DNA from: Bacteroidia bacterium
Lineage (GTDB): Bacteria > Bacteroidota > Bacteroidia > Flavobacteriales_E > Vicingaceae
Assembly (NCBI GenBank): GCA_030433355.1
Contig: JAUIMG010000002.1
Location: 124,001-188,000 of the forward strand
Direction of reading: 5' to 3'
DNA: 64,000 nt
This document shows, piece by piece, positions 15,674 to 25,189 of the stretch; position 1 is the stretch's first letter, and the number at the start of each line of letters is the position of its first letter. The notes below the pieces were generated by a model. The model made no database searches. It had not been told where the DNA came from and worked only from the letters and a program-made list of their open reading frames with translations. The position numbers and the translations under genes are program-made.

Positions 15674-17050
15674 ATGCATCAAGAAGCAGCAATAAGAGAG
15701 CCTTTAATATTAGGCGAAAAGACTTACGGTGAAATTACAGACGATGTAATGGCATCAGTTGTTGGTAAGGCCAACAAATCATGGTGGATTGCAATAGGAA
15801 TTGCATCTGTAATGGCCTTATGGGGGATTGGTTGTATCCTTTATCTTTTAGGAACAGGTGTTGGTACCTGGGGCCTAAATAAAACTGTAGGATGGGCTTG
15901 GGATATCACAAACTTCGTTTGGTGGGTTGGTATAGGACATGCTGGAACACTAATATCAGCCGTATTATTACTGTTTAGACAAAAGTGGAGAATGGCAATT
16001 AACCGTTCCGCTGAAGCAATGACAATATTTGCCGTAATGATGGCTGCAGTTTGGCCTGGAATTCATATGGGTAGAATATGGTTAGCTTATTTTGTATTCC
16101 CTTTACCAAACCAATTTGGTTCACTTTGGGTGAATTTTAATTCACCCTTACTATGGGATGTATTTGCAATTAGCACATATTTCTCAGTTTCACTCGTGTT
16201 CTGGTATATTGGGCTTATCCCTGATTTTGCTACCATAAGAGACAAAGTTACTCATGCGGTCCCTAAAAAAGTATATGGTCTACTTAGTTTTGGTTGGACA
16301 GGAAATGCTAAAGCTTGGAATAGATTTGAAGAAATCTCCCTAGTTCTTGCTGGCTTAGCAACACCGCTTGTATTTTCAGTTCACTCTATTGTAAGTATGG
16401 ACTTCGCTACTTCAGTTATACCTGGATGGCACACTACCATTTTTCCTCCATATTTCGTTTCTGGTGCTGTATTCTCCGGTTTTGCAATGGTCCAAACGCT
16501 TCTTATCATAATGAGAAAAGTTATGAACCTAGAGAATTATATCACTATTAAACATATCGAGTACATGAATATCGTGATTATTGTTACAGGTTCAATAGTT
16601 GGTGTGGCTTATTTAACAGAGCTTTTTATCTCTTGGTATTCTGGTGTAGAGTATGAAGCTTATGCCTTCATTAATAGAGCTACTGGGCCCTACTGGTGGT
16701 CTTATTGGGCAATGATGACTTGTAATGTTATTTCACCTCAGGTTTTTTGGTTCAAGAAATTAAGAACTAACATTACTTTCACCTTCTTTATGTCAATAAT
16801 TGTGAATATTGGAATGTGGTTTGAAAGATTTGTAATCATTGTTACTTCTCTCCATAGGGATTACTTGCCATCAAGTTGGACAATGTTCCATCCAACGTTT
16901 GTAGATATAGGATGTTTTATTGGAACAATCGGAATCTTTTTTGTGCTTTTCTTATTATTTGCAAGATTCTTCCCTGTTCTTCCATTAAATGAACTGAAGA
17001 CCATTTTGAAGTCTTCAGGTGAACAATATAAAAAGAATACAGATCACTAA
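15674..17050 (+). CDS. actC: alternative complex III subunit ActC (NrfD/PsrC-like membrane protein)
   Basis: 458 residues with about ten TM helices of the NrfD/PsrC type. Recognisable segments include NFVWWVGIGHAGTLISAVLLLFRQKWR, reported in part as WWVGIGHAGTL, then WPGIHMGRIW, VHSIVSMDFATSVIPGWH and MWFERFVIIVTSLHRDYLPSSW. It is the quinol-binding integral-membrane subunit contacting ActB. It follows actB by 13 bases. ActC and ActF are homologous; order and the HRDYLPS motif identify this one as ActC. Confidence 0.93.
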   Translation: MHQEAAIREPLILGEKTYGEITDDVMASVVGKANKSWWIAIGIASVMALWGIGCILYLLGTGVGTWGLNKTVGWAWDITNFVWWVGIGHAGTLISAVLLLFRQKWRMAINRSAEAMTIFAVMMAAVWPGIHMGRIWLAYFVFPLPNQFGSLWVNFNSPLLWDVFAISTYFSVSLVFWYIGLIPDFATIRDKVTHAVPKKVYGLLSFGWTGNAKAWNRFEEISLVLAGLATPLVFSVHSIVSMDFATSVIPGWHTTIFPPYFVSGAVFSGFAMVQTLLIIMRKVMNLENYITIKHIEYMNIVIIVTGSIVGVAYLTELFISWYSGVEYEAYAFINRATGPYWWSYWAMMTCNVISPQVFWFKKLRTNITFTFFMSIIVNIGMWFERFVIIVTSLHRDYLPSSWTMFHPTFVDIGCFIGTIGIFFVLFLLFARFFPVLPLNELKTILKSSGEQYKKNTDH

Positions 17051-17061
17051 TTAGTATAAAG

Positions 17062-17589
17062 ATGACCGAAGAAAAAACAATTTACGCTACTTACGATGAT
17101 GATCACGTTCTTCTAGAAGGTGCAAAAGAACTTGTAGCAAAAGGAGTACATATAAGGGATGTATTTTCTCCATTTCCTATACATGGACTAGATCCTGTTA
17201 TTGGAATAAAACAAACTAGATTGGCAATTTGTGCATTTCTTTATGGATTAGTTGGTTTAACCTTAGCTCTGTCTGGAATGTATTACTTTATGATTGTGGA
17301 TTGGCCAATGAATATTGGTGGTAAACCAAATGACTTTTTTTACCAAAACATACCAGCTTTTGTACCAATTTCTTTTGAGTTTACTGTACTTCTTGCTGCT
17401 CATGGAATGGCTTTAACTTATTTCATTAGAAATTGGACACTTCCGGGAATTAAACCTAGAAACCCATATCCTGAAACAACAGATGATAAATTTGTAATGG
17501 AGTTACACCCTTCTGATAGTCATATGACAGCAGAAGAACTAACAGAGCATTTGAATAAAACGGGAACAATAAGAATCGAAGAAAGATAA
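17062..17589 (+). CDS. actD: alternative complex III subunit ActD (DUF3341)
   Basis: 175 residues. A soluble N-terminal part opens TIYATYDDDHVLLEGAKELVAKG and has the DUF3341 motif DVFSPFPIHGLD. Two TM helices (~55-80 and ~105-125) with FVPISFEFTVLLAAHGM follow, and then a cytoplasmic tail. ActD is a small membrane-anchored subunit at the cytoplasmic face of alternative complex III, of structural or regulatory role. Spacing of 11 bases from actC and 16 from actE supports co-translation. Confidence 0.92.
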   Translation: MTEEKTIYATYDDDHVLLEGAKELVAKGVHIRDVFSPFPIHGLDPVIGIKQTRLAICAFLYGLVGLTLALSGMYYFMIVDWPMNIGGKPNDFFYQNIPAFVPISFEFTVLLAAHGMALTYFIRNWTLPGIKPRNPYPETTDDKFVMELHPSDSHMTAEELTEHLNKTGTIRIEER

Positions 17590-17605
17590 TAGATAAACTA
17601 TTTCA

Positions 17606-18265
17606 ATGAATTATAAAAAGAACATATTGAATTTAGTCTCTGCACTTGTGCTAGGAAGCATTGTTTTTGTAGCATGTGGAGATAGTCAAAGTCCTGGTGT
17701 AGAATACATGCCTGATATGTATAGATCCCCTGCTATGGAAGTCTATGTAGATTATGAGTTTCCTGATTCTGCGACTTCAAGGAAAGCTCCTGAAAATTCT
17801 ATTCCAATTGGCTATAGACCTTATCCATATACAAATGATTTGGAAGGTTTTGAATTAGCAGGAAAAGACTTAAGAAATCCATTACAGCTGACTGAAAGAA
17901 CTATTAAAGAAGGTAAAAAACTTTATGAGTCTTTTTGTGCTCATTGTCATGGAAAAAAGGGACTAGGCAAAGGTTCTATTCAAAACGCAATTTATGGAGC
18001 TGTTCCTTCATACATGGACGAAACACCTAACCGAAGAGGTAATAGATCAATGAGAGACTTGAAAGAAGGGCATATATACCAAGCAATCATGTATGGTTTA
18101 AATGCAATGGGACCCCATTCAAGTTTAATTAGAGAACAAGATAGATGGAAAATAGTAGCTTATGTTCAAACCCTACAAGGTAAGGATCCAATAGCTATGC
18201 AGCAAGATAAAGATGCAGTTAAAAAAGATACTGCTGAAGAATCAATCGAATCAGAAACCAACTAA
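17606..18265 (+). CDS. actE: alternative complex III subunit ActE, monoheme cytochrome c lipoprotein
   Basis: 219 residues. A lipoprotein signal ends VFVACG (Cys 24). A single heme motif CAHCH at 111-115 sits in a class I cytochrome c domain, with YGLNAMGPHSS supplying the likely axial Met. The motif YMPDMYRSPAMEVY just after the lipid anchor is typical of ActE in Bacteroidota. It is the peripheral cytochrome of alternative complex III, placed between ActA and the acceptor. An acidic tail follows the heme domain. Confidence 0.93.
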   Translation: MNYKKNILNLVSALVLGSIVFVACGDSQSPGVEYMPDMYRSPAMEVYVDYEFPDSATSRKAPENSIPIGYRPYPYTNDLEGFELAGKDLRNPLQLTERTIKEGKKLYESFCAHCHGKKGLGKGSIQNAIYGAVPSYMDETPNRRGNRSMRDLKEGHIYQAIMYGLNAMGPHSSLIREQDRWKIVAYVQTLQGKDPIAMQQDKDAVKKDTAEESIESETN

Positions 18266-18282
18266 TATTTAAAGGGTTAATA

Positions 18283-19476
18283 ATGGATTTTATATTTACA
18301 AAAAAAGCTCGACTAATATTTGCAGCATTCATGCTAATAGGAATAGTTGCAATGGTCATGGGTTATGCAAATGACCACTCAGCTCATCACAATAGATTTT
18401 GGGCTAATATTTTTGTTAATGGCTTTTTCTTTTTTGCAATTAGCCTTGGTGCTTTATTTTTCCTTGCTCTTCAGTATGCAACTGAAGCTAGTTACATGGT
18501 TGCTTTAAAAAGAGTTATTGAAGGAATATCTCAATATATTTTTATTGGTTCAGCTATCCTTATAGTATTCTTCTTAGCAGGAACATTGCATTGGCATCAT
18601 ATATATCATTGGATGGATCCTGAAGTATATGATATAAATTCAGAACATTATGATAAAATAATAGCTGGGAAAGCAGCATACTTAAATCAACCATTCTTTT
18701 GGATTAGAACATTGGTTTATTTGGGAGTTTGGACTTTTTTCGCAAGGCTATTTAGAAAAAGATCTTTACTTGAAGATGAAATAGGAGGAACTAAAATTCA
18801 CTTTAAGAATATGACATATGCAGCGATATTTCTTGTATTCTTTGCATTTACTTCTTCTACAGCTTCTTGGGATTGGATAATGTCCATAGATACGCATTGG
18901 TTCAGTACTTTATTCGGATGGTACGTTTTCTCTGGAATGTGGGTTAGCTTTTTAATAGTTTTTGTTTTATTATCAATCTGGTTGAAAAATAAGGGCTATT
19001 TACCAAATGTGAATAAAAGTCATATTCATGATGCAGGTAAATGGATGTTTGCTATAAGTTTCTTATGGACATACCTATGGTTTTCGCAATTTATGTTAAT
19101 ATGGTATTCAAATATTCCAGAAGAAGTTACCTACTACATTACTAGAATAGAACATTATAAATGGTTATTCTTCGGAATGTTCTTTGTTAATTTCTTGTTC
19201 CCGATGGTTATCTTGATGGCAAGGGATGCAAAGAGACAAATAGGGTATTTAATAGTAGTTGGAGTTATCATTTTCATTGGTCACTGGTTAGACGTTTATA
19301 TGATGATTATGCCAGGTAGTTTGGGACACCATTGGCATATTGGCTTCATGGAAATAGGAATGTTTATAGGATTTTTAGGACTGTTTTTGTACACTGTTTT
19401 TAACGCTTTCACGAAAGCTCCTCTAACAGTTAAAAATCACCCTTTCCTAGATGAAAGTAATCACTTAAGTATTTAA
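18283..19476 (+). CDS. actF: alternative complex III subunit ActF (NrfD-like)
   Basis: 397 residues, about ten TM helices, second NrfD-type subunit. Segments seen: NGFFFFAISLGALFFLALQYATEASY, in part FFAISLGALFFLA, then FTSSTASWDWIMSIDTHWFSTLFGWYVF, in part SWDWIMSIDTHWFSTL, and DVYMMIMPGSLGHHWHIG. In the complex it packs against ActC and ActD. It is placed between actE (17 bases) and coxB (10 bases), the normal position where the complex is linked to a haem-copper oxidase. Confidence 0.93.
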   Translation: MDFIFTKKARLIFAAFMLIGIVAMVMGYANDHSAHHNRFWANIFVNGFFFFAISLGALFFLALQYATEASYMVALKRVIEGISQYIFIGSAILIVFFLAGTLHWHHIYHWMDPEVYDINSEHYDKIIAGKAAYLNQPFFWIRTLVYLGVWTFFARLFRKRSLLEDEIGGTKIHFKNMTYAAIFLVFFAFTSSTASWDWIMSIDTHWFSTLFGWYVFSGMWVSFLIVFVLLSIWLKNKGYLPNVNKSHIHDAGKWMFAISFLWTYLWFSQFMLIWYSNIPEEVTYYITRIEHYKWLFFGMFFVNFLFPMVILMARDAKRQIGYLIVVGVIIFIGHWLDVYMMIMPGSLGHHWHIGFMEIGMFIGFLGLFLYTVFNAFTKAPLTVKNHPFLDESNHLSI

Positions 19477-19486
19477 TTGAATTAGA

Positions 19487-20572
19487 ATGATTGATTTATT
19501 AATATTAGTTGCGGTAGTACTTGGAATAATTGCAGTTTCCAAGCTAATTAGTATTCTAGGAACTGTAAGTGCTGTTAAGGGCGAAAACTCTTACAATGTA
19601 ACAGATAAGGAAAATAGAACCCAGGCCAGATTAATGCCTGTGTTTCTTATTGTATATTTCGCTTTTATTATTTGGCAAGTTGTTAGTTGGGGAGATAGAG
19701 TTTTACCCGTTTCTGCTTCAGAGCATGGAGCTATTATCGATGAGCTTATGAATATAACTTGGATTATTATTATTCCAGTATTCATATTTACGCATATTCT
19801 ACTTTTTTACTTTGCATGGAAATATGCATACGATAAGAATAGGAAAGCACAGTTTTTTGCTCATAGTAATAAGCTAGAAATGGTTTGGACTGCTATACCA
19901 GCTCTAGTTCTTTTAATATTGATTCTGTATGGATTAAGTATTTGGAATGATGTTATGGAACCGGTTTCTGCTGATGAAGAACCTATTGAGATTGAGCTAT
20001 ATGCCCGACAATTTGATTGGACCGCAAGATACCCTGGAATTGACGGAAAGTTTGGAGAAGCTAGTGTAAGAATGATAGAAGGAGTTAACTTCCTTGGTCT
20101 CGATTCAACCGATAAGGAATCTTGGGATGATAAATATGTAAAAGCAGAATTCCATCTTCCTGTAAATAGACCAGTGCAATTCTATATGAGAGCACAAGAT
20201 GTTATTCATAGTGCATATATGCCTCATTTTAGAGCACAAATGAATTGTGTTCCTGGAATGATAACAAGATTTAATTTTATTCCAACTAAGACTACTGCAG
20301 AGATGCGAGAAATAACTGGTGATGAGGAGTTCAACTACTATCTTTTATGTAATAAAATTTGTGGCGCTGCTCATTACAATATGAAAATGGAAATTATAGT
20401 TGAGAGCGAAGAAGATTTTAATAAATGGCTAAGTGAACAAAATGAATTTTTAGCAGTTGAAGGTAATAGTAAAGATAATAGTTCAGAAGAATTAAGCGTT
20501 CCTGAGAGCGATTCAACCCAAACCATAAATGAAGAGGAAGAACAACTTTCTCTTGTAGAAAAAGTAAATTAA
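19487..20572 (+). CDS. coxB: cytochrome c oxidase subunit II (CuA)
   Basis: 361 residues. Three hydrophobic helices (~2-22, ~50-70, ~90-112) and a fourth (~135-158) precede the periplasmic cupredoxin domain. CuA ligands are recognisable: the DVIHSAYMPHFRAQM segment supplies the first His, and CNKICGAAHYNM supplies two Cys, Glu-replaced position Ile, His and Met. Quinol oxidases lack these, so this is a cytochrome c/ACIII-fed oxidase. There is no C-terminal cytochrome c domain; instead an acidic low-complexity tail (~325-361). The extra N-terminal helix compared with canonical subunit II is usual in Bacteroidota, as far as I know. Confidence 0.93.
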   Translation: MIDLLILVAVVLGIIAVSKLISILGTVSAVKGENSYNVTDKENRTQARLMPVFLIVYFAFIIWQVVSWGDRVLPVSASEHGAIIDELMNITWIIIIPVFIFTHILLFYFAWKYAYDKNRKAQFFAHSNKLEMVWTAIPALVLLILILYGLSIWNDVMEPVSADEEPIEIELYARQFDWTARYPGIDGKFGEASVRMIEGVNFLGLDSTDKESWDDKYVKAEFHLPVNRPVQFYMRAQDVIHSAYMPHFRAQMNCVPGMITRFNFIPTKTTAEMREITGDEEFNYYLLCNKICGAAHYNMKMEIIVESEEDFNKWLSEQNEFLAVEGNSKDNSSEELSVPESDSTQTINEEEEQLSLVEKVN

Positions 20573-20592
20573 AAAATTAAACTTAAAGGGTA

Positions 20593-22368
20593 ATGTCAGC
20601 AACACACCAAGACAACGATTTTTTATTCAAGTACATTTTTAGTACGGATCATAAAATGATTGCCAAGCAGTTCTTTTTAACTGGATCAATCATGGGTTTG
20701 ATAGGCATGTTAATGTCTACAATATTTAGGCTACAATTAGGTTATCCTGGAGAAAGCTTTGCATTTTTGGAGCCTATATTAGGAAGTTGGGCACCTGATG
20801 GTGTGCTAACTCCAGATAAATATTTAGCACTAGTAACACTTCATGGAACCATTATGGTATTCTTCCTTCTAACCGCAGGTTTAAGTGGAACATTTAGTAA
20901 TCTTCTTATTCCATTGCAATTAGGTGCTAGAGATATGGCTTCAGGATTTATGAATATGTTATCCTACTGGTTCTTTTTCCTATCTAGTTGTGTAATGATA
21001 GCTTCAATTTTTGTTGAAGGTGGACCTGCATCAGGTGGTTGGACTATTTATCCTCCTCTTAGCGCGCTTCCTGAAGCAATACCTGGTTCAGGTATGGGAA
21101 TGACACTATGGATTATTTCAATGGCTTTATTTATTGTTTCTTCCTTATTAGGTAGCTTGAATTATATAGTAACAGTATTTAACTTAAGAACTAAAGGAAT
21201 GACTATGACCAGAATGCCATTAACTATATGGGCATTCTTAATTACTGCAGTACTTGGGGTTTTATCTTTCCCAGTCTTATTCTCAGCAGTTCTTCTTTTA
21301 TTCTTTGATAGGAGTTTCGGCACAAGCTTTTATCTCTCTGATATTTATATAGCCGGTCAGGCATTAGAAGTAGATGGAGGTAGTCCTGTATTATATGAAC
21401 ACCTATTTTGGTTTTTAGGACACCCTGAAGTATATATTATCTTATTACCTGCATTAGGTATTACTTCTGAGGTTATAGCCACAAATTCTAGGAAACCAAT
21501 TTTCGGCTATAGAGCTATGATTGGATCAATTTTAGCAATCGCATTCATATCCTTTTTAGTTTGGGGACATCATATGTTTGTTACTGGAATGAACCCATTC
21601 TTAGGAGCTGTATTTACTTTTACAACTTTACTTGTGGCTATTCCATCTGCTGTGAAAGTATTTAATTACTTAACAACTCTTTGGAAAGGGAATATCAAAT
21701 TTACTCCAGCAATGCTTTTTGCAATTGGATTAGTTTCAACATTTATTACAGGAGGTTTAACAGGAATCATTCTTGGAGACTCTGCTTTAGATATTAATGT
21801 TCATGATACTTATTTTGTGGTGGGTCACTTTCATATTGTTATGGGCTTATCTGGCACCTTCGGAATGATTAGTGGGATTTATCATTGGTTTCCAAAAATG
21901 TTTGGTAGAATGATGGATAAGAATCTTGGTTTCTTGCATTTTTGGACTACGATAGTTGCAGCTTATGGAGTTTTCTTTCCTATGCACTTTTTAGGCTTAG
22001 CAGGAGTGCCTAGGAGGTATTATGCAAATACAGAGTTTCCAATGTTTAACGAAATGTATGATATAAATGAATTAATCACTGTCTTTGCAATTATAGCAGC
22101 TGTAGGTCAGATATTCTTTATATTCAACATATTTTACAGCATGTTTAAAGGACCTAAAGCTCCTCAAAATCCATGGAGATCTACAACACTTGAGTGGACT
22201 ACTCCAGTAGAACATTTACATGGTAATTGGCCAGGAGAATTGCCGGAGGTATATAGATGGGCCTATGACTATAGTAAGGTAGATGAAAATGGAGATTTTG
22301 TTGGAGGGGATGATTTCACACCCCAAACTGTGCCATTAAGAGAAGGTGAGGAAGATTTAAGCCATTAA
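20593..22368 (+). CDS. coxA: cytochrome c oxidase subunit I
   Basis: 591 residues, 12 TM helices. All haem and CuB ligands are visible: TLHGTIMVFF (low-spin haem His), GHPEVYIILLPA (CuB His, cross-linked Tyr and the D-channel Glu), WGHHMFVTG (two CuB His) and HDTYFVVGHFHIVMG (high- and low-spin haem His). The D-channel entrance D and N are present in GARDMASGFMNMLSYW. This is an A-type proton-pumping oxidase forming a supercomplex with ACIII. Subunit III is not in this operon. The gene is followed by a strong terminator. Confidence 0.97.
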   Translation: MSATHQDNDFLFKYIFSTDHKMIAKQFFLTGSIMGLIGMLMSTIFRLQLGYPGESFAFLEPILGSWAPDGVLTPDKYLALVTLHGTIMVFFLLTAGLSGTFSNLLIPLQLGARDMASGFMNMLSYWFFFLSSCVMIASIFVEGGPASGGWTIYPPLSALPEAIPGSGMGMTLWIISMALFIVSSLLGSLNYIVTVFNLRTKGMTMTRMPLTIWAFLITAVLGVLSFPVLFSAVLLLFFDRSFGTSFYLSDIYIAGQALEVDGGSPVLYEHLFWFLGHPEVYIILLPALGITSEVIATNSRKPIFGYRAMIGSILAIAFISFLVWGHHMFVTGMNPFLGAVFTFTTLLVAIPSAVKVFNYLTTLWKGNIKFTPAMLFAIGLVSTFITGGLTGIILGDSALDINVHDTYFVVGHFHIVMGLSGTFGMISGIYHWFPKMFGRMMDKNLGFLHFWTTIVAAYGVFFPMHFLGLAGVPRRYYANTEFPMFNEMYDINELITVFAIIAAVGQIFFIFNIFYSMFKGPKAPQNPWRSTTLEWTTPVEHLHGNWPGELPEVYRWAYDYSKVDENGDFVGGDDFTPQTVPLREGEEDLSH

Positions 22369-22385
22369 AATAAAATATTTGAGAT

Positions 22386-22418
22386 AAATGTCCTTAATTC
22401 GTTAAGGACATTTTTTTT
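22386..22418 (+). terminator. rho-independent terminator of the act-cox operon
   Basis: A perfect 12-bp stem AAATGTCCTTAA/TTAAGGACATTT (22386-22397 and 22402-22413) is closed by a TTCG tetraloop and followed by eight T residues. It starts 17 bases after the coxA stop, and the next gene starts only four bases after the T tract. Confidence 0.9.
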
Positions 22419-22421
22419 GCT

Positions 22422-23048
22422 GTGAATTTAAAACGACTATCTATTTTTTTGCTTCTAATATTCAGAATAGGAAGTGTTAATTCCCAAGAATTTGAGAAAG
22501 AAATAAATGAAGCCTTAAAAGCAGAACCAAGACTAATTGCAAATTTGGATAGCAGGAATGCTTTTATCAGTTCCAGTGGTGTAAGAGTTTTAGGATTTAA
22601 AGTGGGTCTGCTATATGACGATATATTAGCGTTTGGTCTTGGTTACAACCAACTATCATCAACATATAGAAATACAATAATCTATCAGGGAGAAGAAGCA
22701 AGAGTTAAACTAGCCTATTGGTATCTATCACCTTATTTAGAGTATACTTTTTACCGAGATAATAAGTGGGAGCTTTCTATACCTGTTCAAATTGGAGTTG
22801 GCGAAAGCTATTATAAACTAGTAGACAAACAAGATAGAACCATATACAATAAGTTAGTAGTTAGCTATGAACCTGCAATATCATTTCAGTATCGAGTTTT
22901 AAATTATTTTGGCATTGGAATGGGAGTTGGATATAGGTTAATGATAATTCCAAATAGAGAGCTGGAAGAGCGTTTTACTTCCCCTGTTTATATGTTAAAA
23001 TTTAAAGTCTATTTTGAAGACTTATACGATCGTATATTAGATTTATGA
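22422..23048 (+). CDS. putative outer-membrane beta-barrel protein, GTG start
   Basis: 208 residues. The signal peptide LSIFLLLIFRIGSVNS is followed by alternating hydrophobic strands with aromatic ends (ARVKLAYWYLSPYLEYTFY, YFGIGMGVGYRLMI), suggesting a small eight-stranded barrel. The C-terminus is not the usual aromatic. I do not recognise a specific family. The only start giving a complete signal peptide is a GTG at 22422, four bases beyond the T tract of the coxA terminator. No promoter or ribosome-binding motif fits between. ruvB begins 20 bases after its stop. Confidence 0.65.
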   Translation: MNLKRLSIFLLLIFRIGSVNSQEFEKEINEALKAEPRLIANLDSRNAFISSSGVRVLGFKVGLLYDDILAFGLGYNQLSSTYRNTIIYQGEEARVKLAYWYLSPYLEYTFYRDNKWELSIPVQIGVGESYYKLVDKQDRTIYNKLVVSYEPAISFQYRVLNYFGIGMGVGYRLMIIPNRELEERFTSPVYMLKFKVYFEDLYDRILDL

Positions 23049-23068
23049 ATTAGTTTTGTTATACTGAA

Positions 23069-24088
23069 ATGAATTCCAATATAGATCCATCCTTTAATAA
23101 TGAAGAAAAAGAGCTTGAAAAGGTTCTGAGACCCTTGAGTTTTGATGACTTTACAGGTCAAGAGAAGATAGTAGAAAATTTAAAAATATTTGTAGAGGCT
23201 GCTACTCAAAGAGCCGAAGCATTGGATCATGTTTTATTGCATGGTCCACCTGGTTTAGGAAAAACTACACTAGCTAATATTATTGCTAATGAACTTGAAG
23301 TATCTTTTAAAGTTTCTTCAGGACCTGTGCTTGAGAAACCTGCAGATTTAGCCGGTTTGCTTACTAATCTTGAAGAAGGAGATGTTTTATTTATAGATGA
23401 AATTCATAGATTAAGCCCAGTGGTGGAGGAATATTTATATTCTGCGATGGAAGATTACAAAATAGACATTATGATTGATTCTGGACCTAATGCCCGCAGT
23501 GTTCAGATAAAATTAAATCCATTTACACTTATAGGTGCAACTACACGTGCTGGTCTTCTAACGGCTCCTCTTAGAGCAAGATTTGGTATTAATTCAAGAC
23601 TCGAATACTACGATAAAGACCTACTCTCCCACATAGTTAAGAGATCTGCAAGCATACTAAATGTAGTTATAAATAATGATGCAGCTTATGAGATTGCAGG
23701 AAGGAGCAGGGGAACACCTAGAATTGTTAATGCATTATTAAGAAGAGTAAGAGATTTTGCGCAAATAAAGGGCGATGGGTCAATAGATTTAGCCATTTCT
23801 AATTTGGCTTTGGAAGCTTTAAATGTCGACCAGCATGGGTTAGATGAAATGGACAATAGAATACTTGTTGCTATAATAGATAAGTTCAAGGGAGGCCCGG
23901 TAGGATTAACTACCATAGCAACTGCTGTTGGCGAACAAGCAGGAACTATAGAAGAAGTATATGAGCCTTTTTTAATAAAGGAAGGGTTTATTCAAAGAAC
24001 TCCAAGAGGGAGAGAGGTTACAGATTTAGCTTACAGGCATCTTGGTAGAACACCTTCTAAAGAAAAAGGCACTCTTTTCGATCAATAG
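23069..24088 (+). CDS. ruvB: Holliday junction branch migration helicase RuvB
   Basis: 339 residues, normal family length. The N-terminal [19 protein letters not shown] is followed by Walker [13 protein letters not shown], Walker [12 protein letters not shown], sensor I GATTRAG with TAPLRARFG, and a C-terminal winged helix ([27 protein letters not shown]). RuvB is the hexameric AAA+ motor that drives RuvA-bound Holliday junctions. ruvA is in the same window at 33576, unlinked. The stop codon overlaps the GTG start of queG by one base (TAGTG), implying co-translation. Confidence 0.97.
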   Translation: MNSNIDPSFNNEEKELEKVLRPLSFDDFTGQEKIVENLKIFVEAATQRAEALDHVLLHGPPGLGKTTLANIIANELEVSFKVSSGPVLEKPADLAGLLTNLEEGDVLFIDEIHRLSPVVEEYLYSAMEDYKIDIMIDSGPNARSVQIKLNPFTLIGATTRAGLLTAPLRARFGINSRLEYYDKDLLSHIVKRSASILNVVINNDAAYEIAGRSRGTPRIVNALLRRVRDFAQIKGDGSIDLAISNLALEALNVDQHGLDEMDNRILVAIIDKFKGGPVGLTTIATAVGEQAGTIEEVYEPFLIKEGFIQRTPRGREVTDLAYRHLGRTPSKEKGTLFDQ

Positions 24089-25011
24089 TGGATAAAAGCA
24101 AAATAACAAGACTCATAAAGCAGAAATCGTTCGAGTTAGGTTTTGATTATGTTGGAATTAGTCAAGCAAAAATGCTTACTGATGACGCAAAGAAACTAGA
24201 GAACTGGTTAAATAAGAATCATAATGGGCAAATGGCTTACATGGAAAACCATTTTGATAAAAGAGTAGATCCAAGAAAGCTTTTAGAGGATTCAAAATCT
24301 GTTGTTTCTTTGCTCTATAACTATCACACTAAAAAGGAACTAAAAAGTGGTTCTTACAAAATTGCAAAGTATGCTTTTGGCGAGGACTATCACTTTGTAG
24401 TTAGAGAAAAGCTAAATGAGCTACTTGATTACATTAACGAAACAGTTGGTTCTGTAAATGGAAGAGGATTTGTTGATTCAGCACCAATACTTGACAGAGC
24501 TTGGGCTAGAGAATCGGGGAATGGATGGATAGGGAAGAATAGTATGCTAATTAACAAAAGTCAGGGCTCAGATTTTTTTATTGGTTCTTTATTGTTGGAT
24601 TTAGATTTAGAATATGATGGGCCAATTAAGGACTACTGTGGAAGCTGTACAAAATGCATAGATAGCTGCCCAACAGAAGCTATTCTGCCTCAAAGGACTA
24701 TTGATTCCAATAGGTGTATTTCTTATTTAACTATTGAACTAAAAGAGGAAATTCTACCTAATAACTTAAGAAATAAGATGGAAGACTGGATTTTTGGTTG
24801 TGATATATGCCAAGATGTATGCCCTTGGAATAGATTTTCTGTAGAACATAAGGAAGAAAGATTCCACCCAAGTTTAAACCTATTGTCAATGTCAAAAAAA
24901 GATTGGGTTGATTTAGAAGAGGATTACTTCAAATCATTATTCAAAAAATCAGCTGTAAAAAGAACAAAATATGTTGGACTAAAACGAAACATTGAATTTA
25001 TTAAGCAATAG
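24088..25011 (+). CDS. queG: epoxyqueuosine reductase QueG
   Basis: 307 residues with GTG start coupled to ruvB. Family motifs: FDYVGISQA, RVDPRKLLEDSKSVVSLLYNY (in part DPRKLLEDSKSVVSL), VDSAPILDRAWA and GWIGKNSMLI. Two [4Fe-4S] sites follow: CGSCTKCIDSCPTEAI, and CDICQDVCPWNRF with further Cys in NRCISYL. It uses cobalamin to reduce epoxyqueuosine to queuosine at tRNA position 34. At 307 residues it has the shorter Bacteroidota form, with only a short tail after the second cluster and no long HEAT-repeat C-terminus. It overlaps the convergent 62-residue gene by 11 bases. Confidence 0.95.
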   Translation: MDKSKITRLIKQKSFELGFDYVGISQAKMLTDDAKKLENWLNKNHNGQMAYMENHFDKRVDPRKLLEDSKSVVSLLYNYHTKKELKSGSYKIAKYAFGEDYHFVVREKLNELLDYINETVGSVNGRGFVDSAPILDRAWARESGNGWIGKNSMLINKSQGSDFFIGSLLLDLDLEYDGPIKDYCGSCTKCIDSCPTEAILPQRTIDSNRCISYLTIELKEEILPNNLRNKMEDWIFGCDICQDVCPWNRFSVEHKEERFHPSLNLLSMSKKDWVDLEEDYFKSLFKKSAVKRTKYVGLKRNIEFIKQ

Positions 25012-25189
25012 AATTATAAGCTTCAAGAATTAAGTCCTTATAAACATGACCAAAAGTTGCTAAAGCCCAGGATTTAAGAACTATTGACTCTTTATGATTA
25101 AGCCATTTGCGCGATTTAAGTAATTCCTTTTTAAATAATCTTCTGTCAAAACTTACTCTCGTAAGTACTTTTTTACTCAATTCTAGCAT
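25001..25189 (-). CDS. small conserved-looking hypothetical protein, 62 residues
   Basis: 62 residues, no signal peptide, mostly helical, basic N-terminal half. The pattern KKVLTRVSFDRRLFKKELLKSRKWL and ALATFGHVYKDLI (reported in pieces) resembles a short Bacteroidota family of unknown function that I recall with the same VSFDxxLFKKEL and LKxWxLxTFG landmarks. The reading frame overlaps the end of queG by only 11 bases and otherwise occupies a region with no other gene, which supports it being real. Function unknown. I see no promoter of the TAnnTTTG type in front of it. Confidence 0.7.
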   Translation of the reverse strand: MLELSKKVLTRVSFDRRLFKKELLKSRKWLNHKESIVLKSWALATFGHVYKDLILEAYNSIA

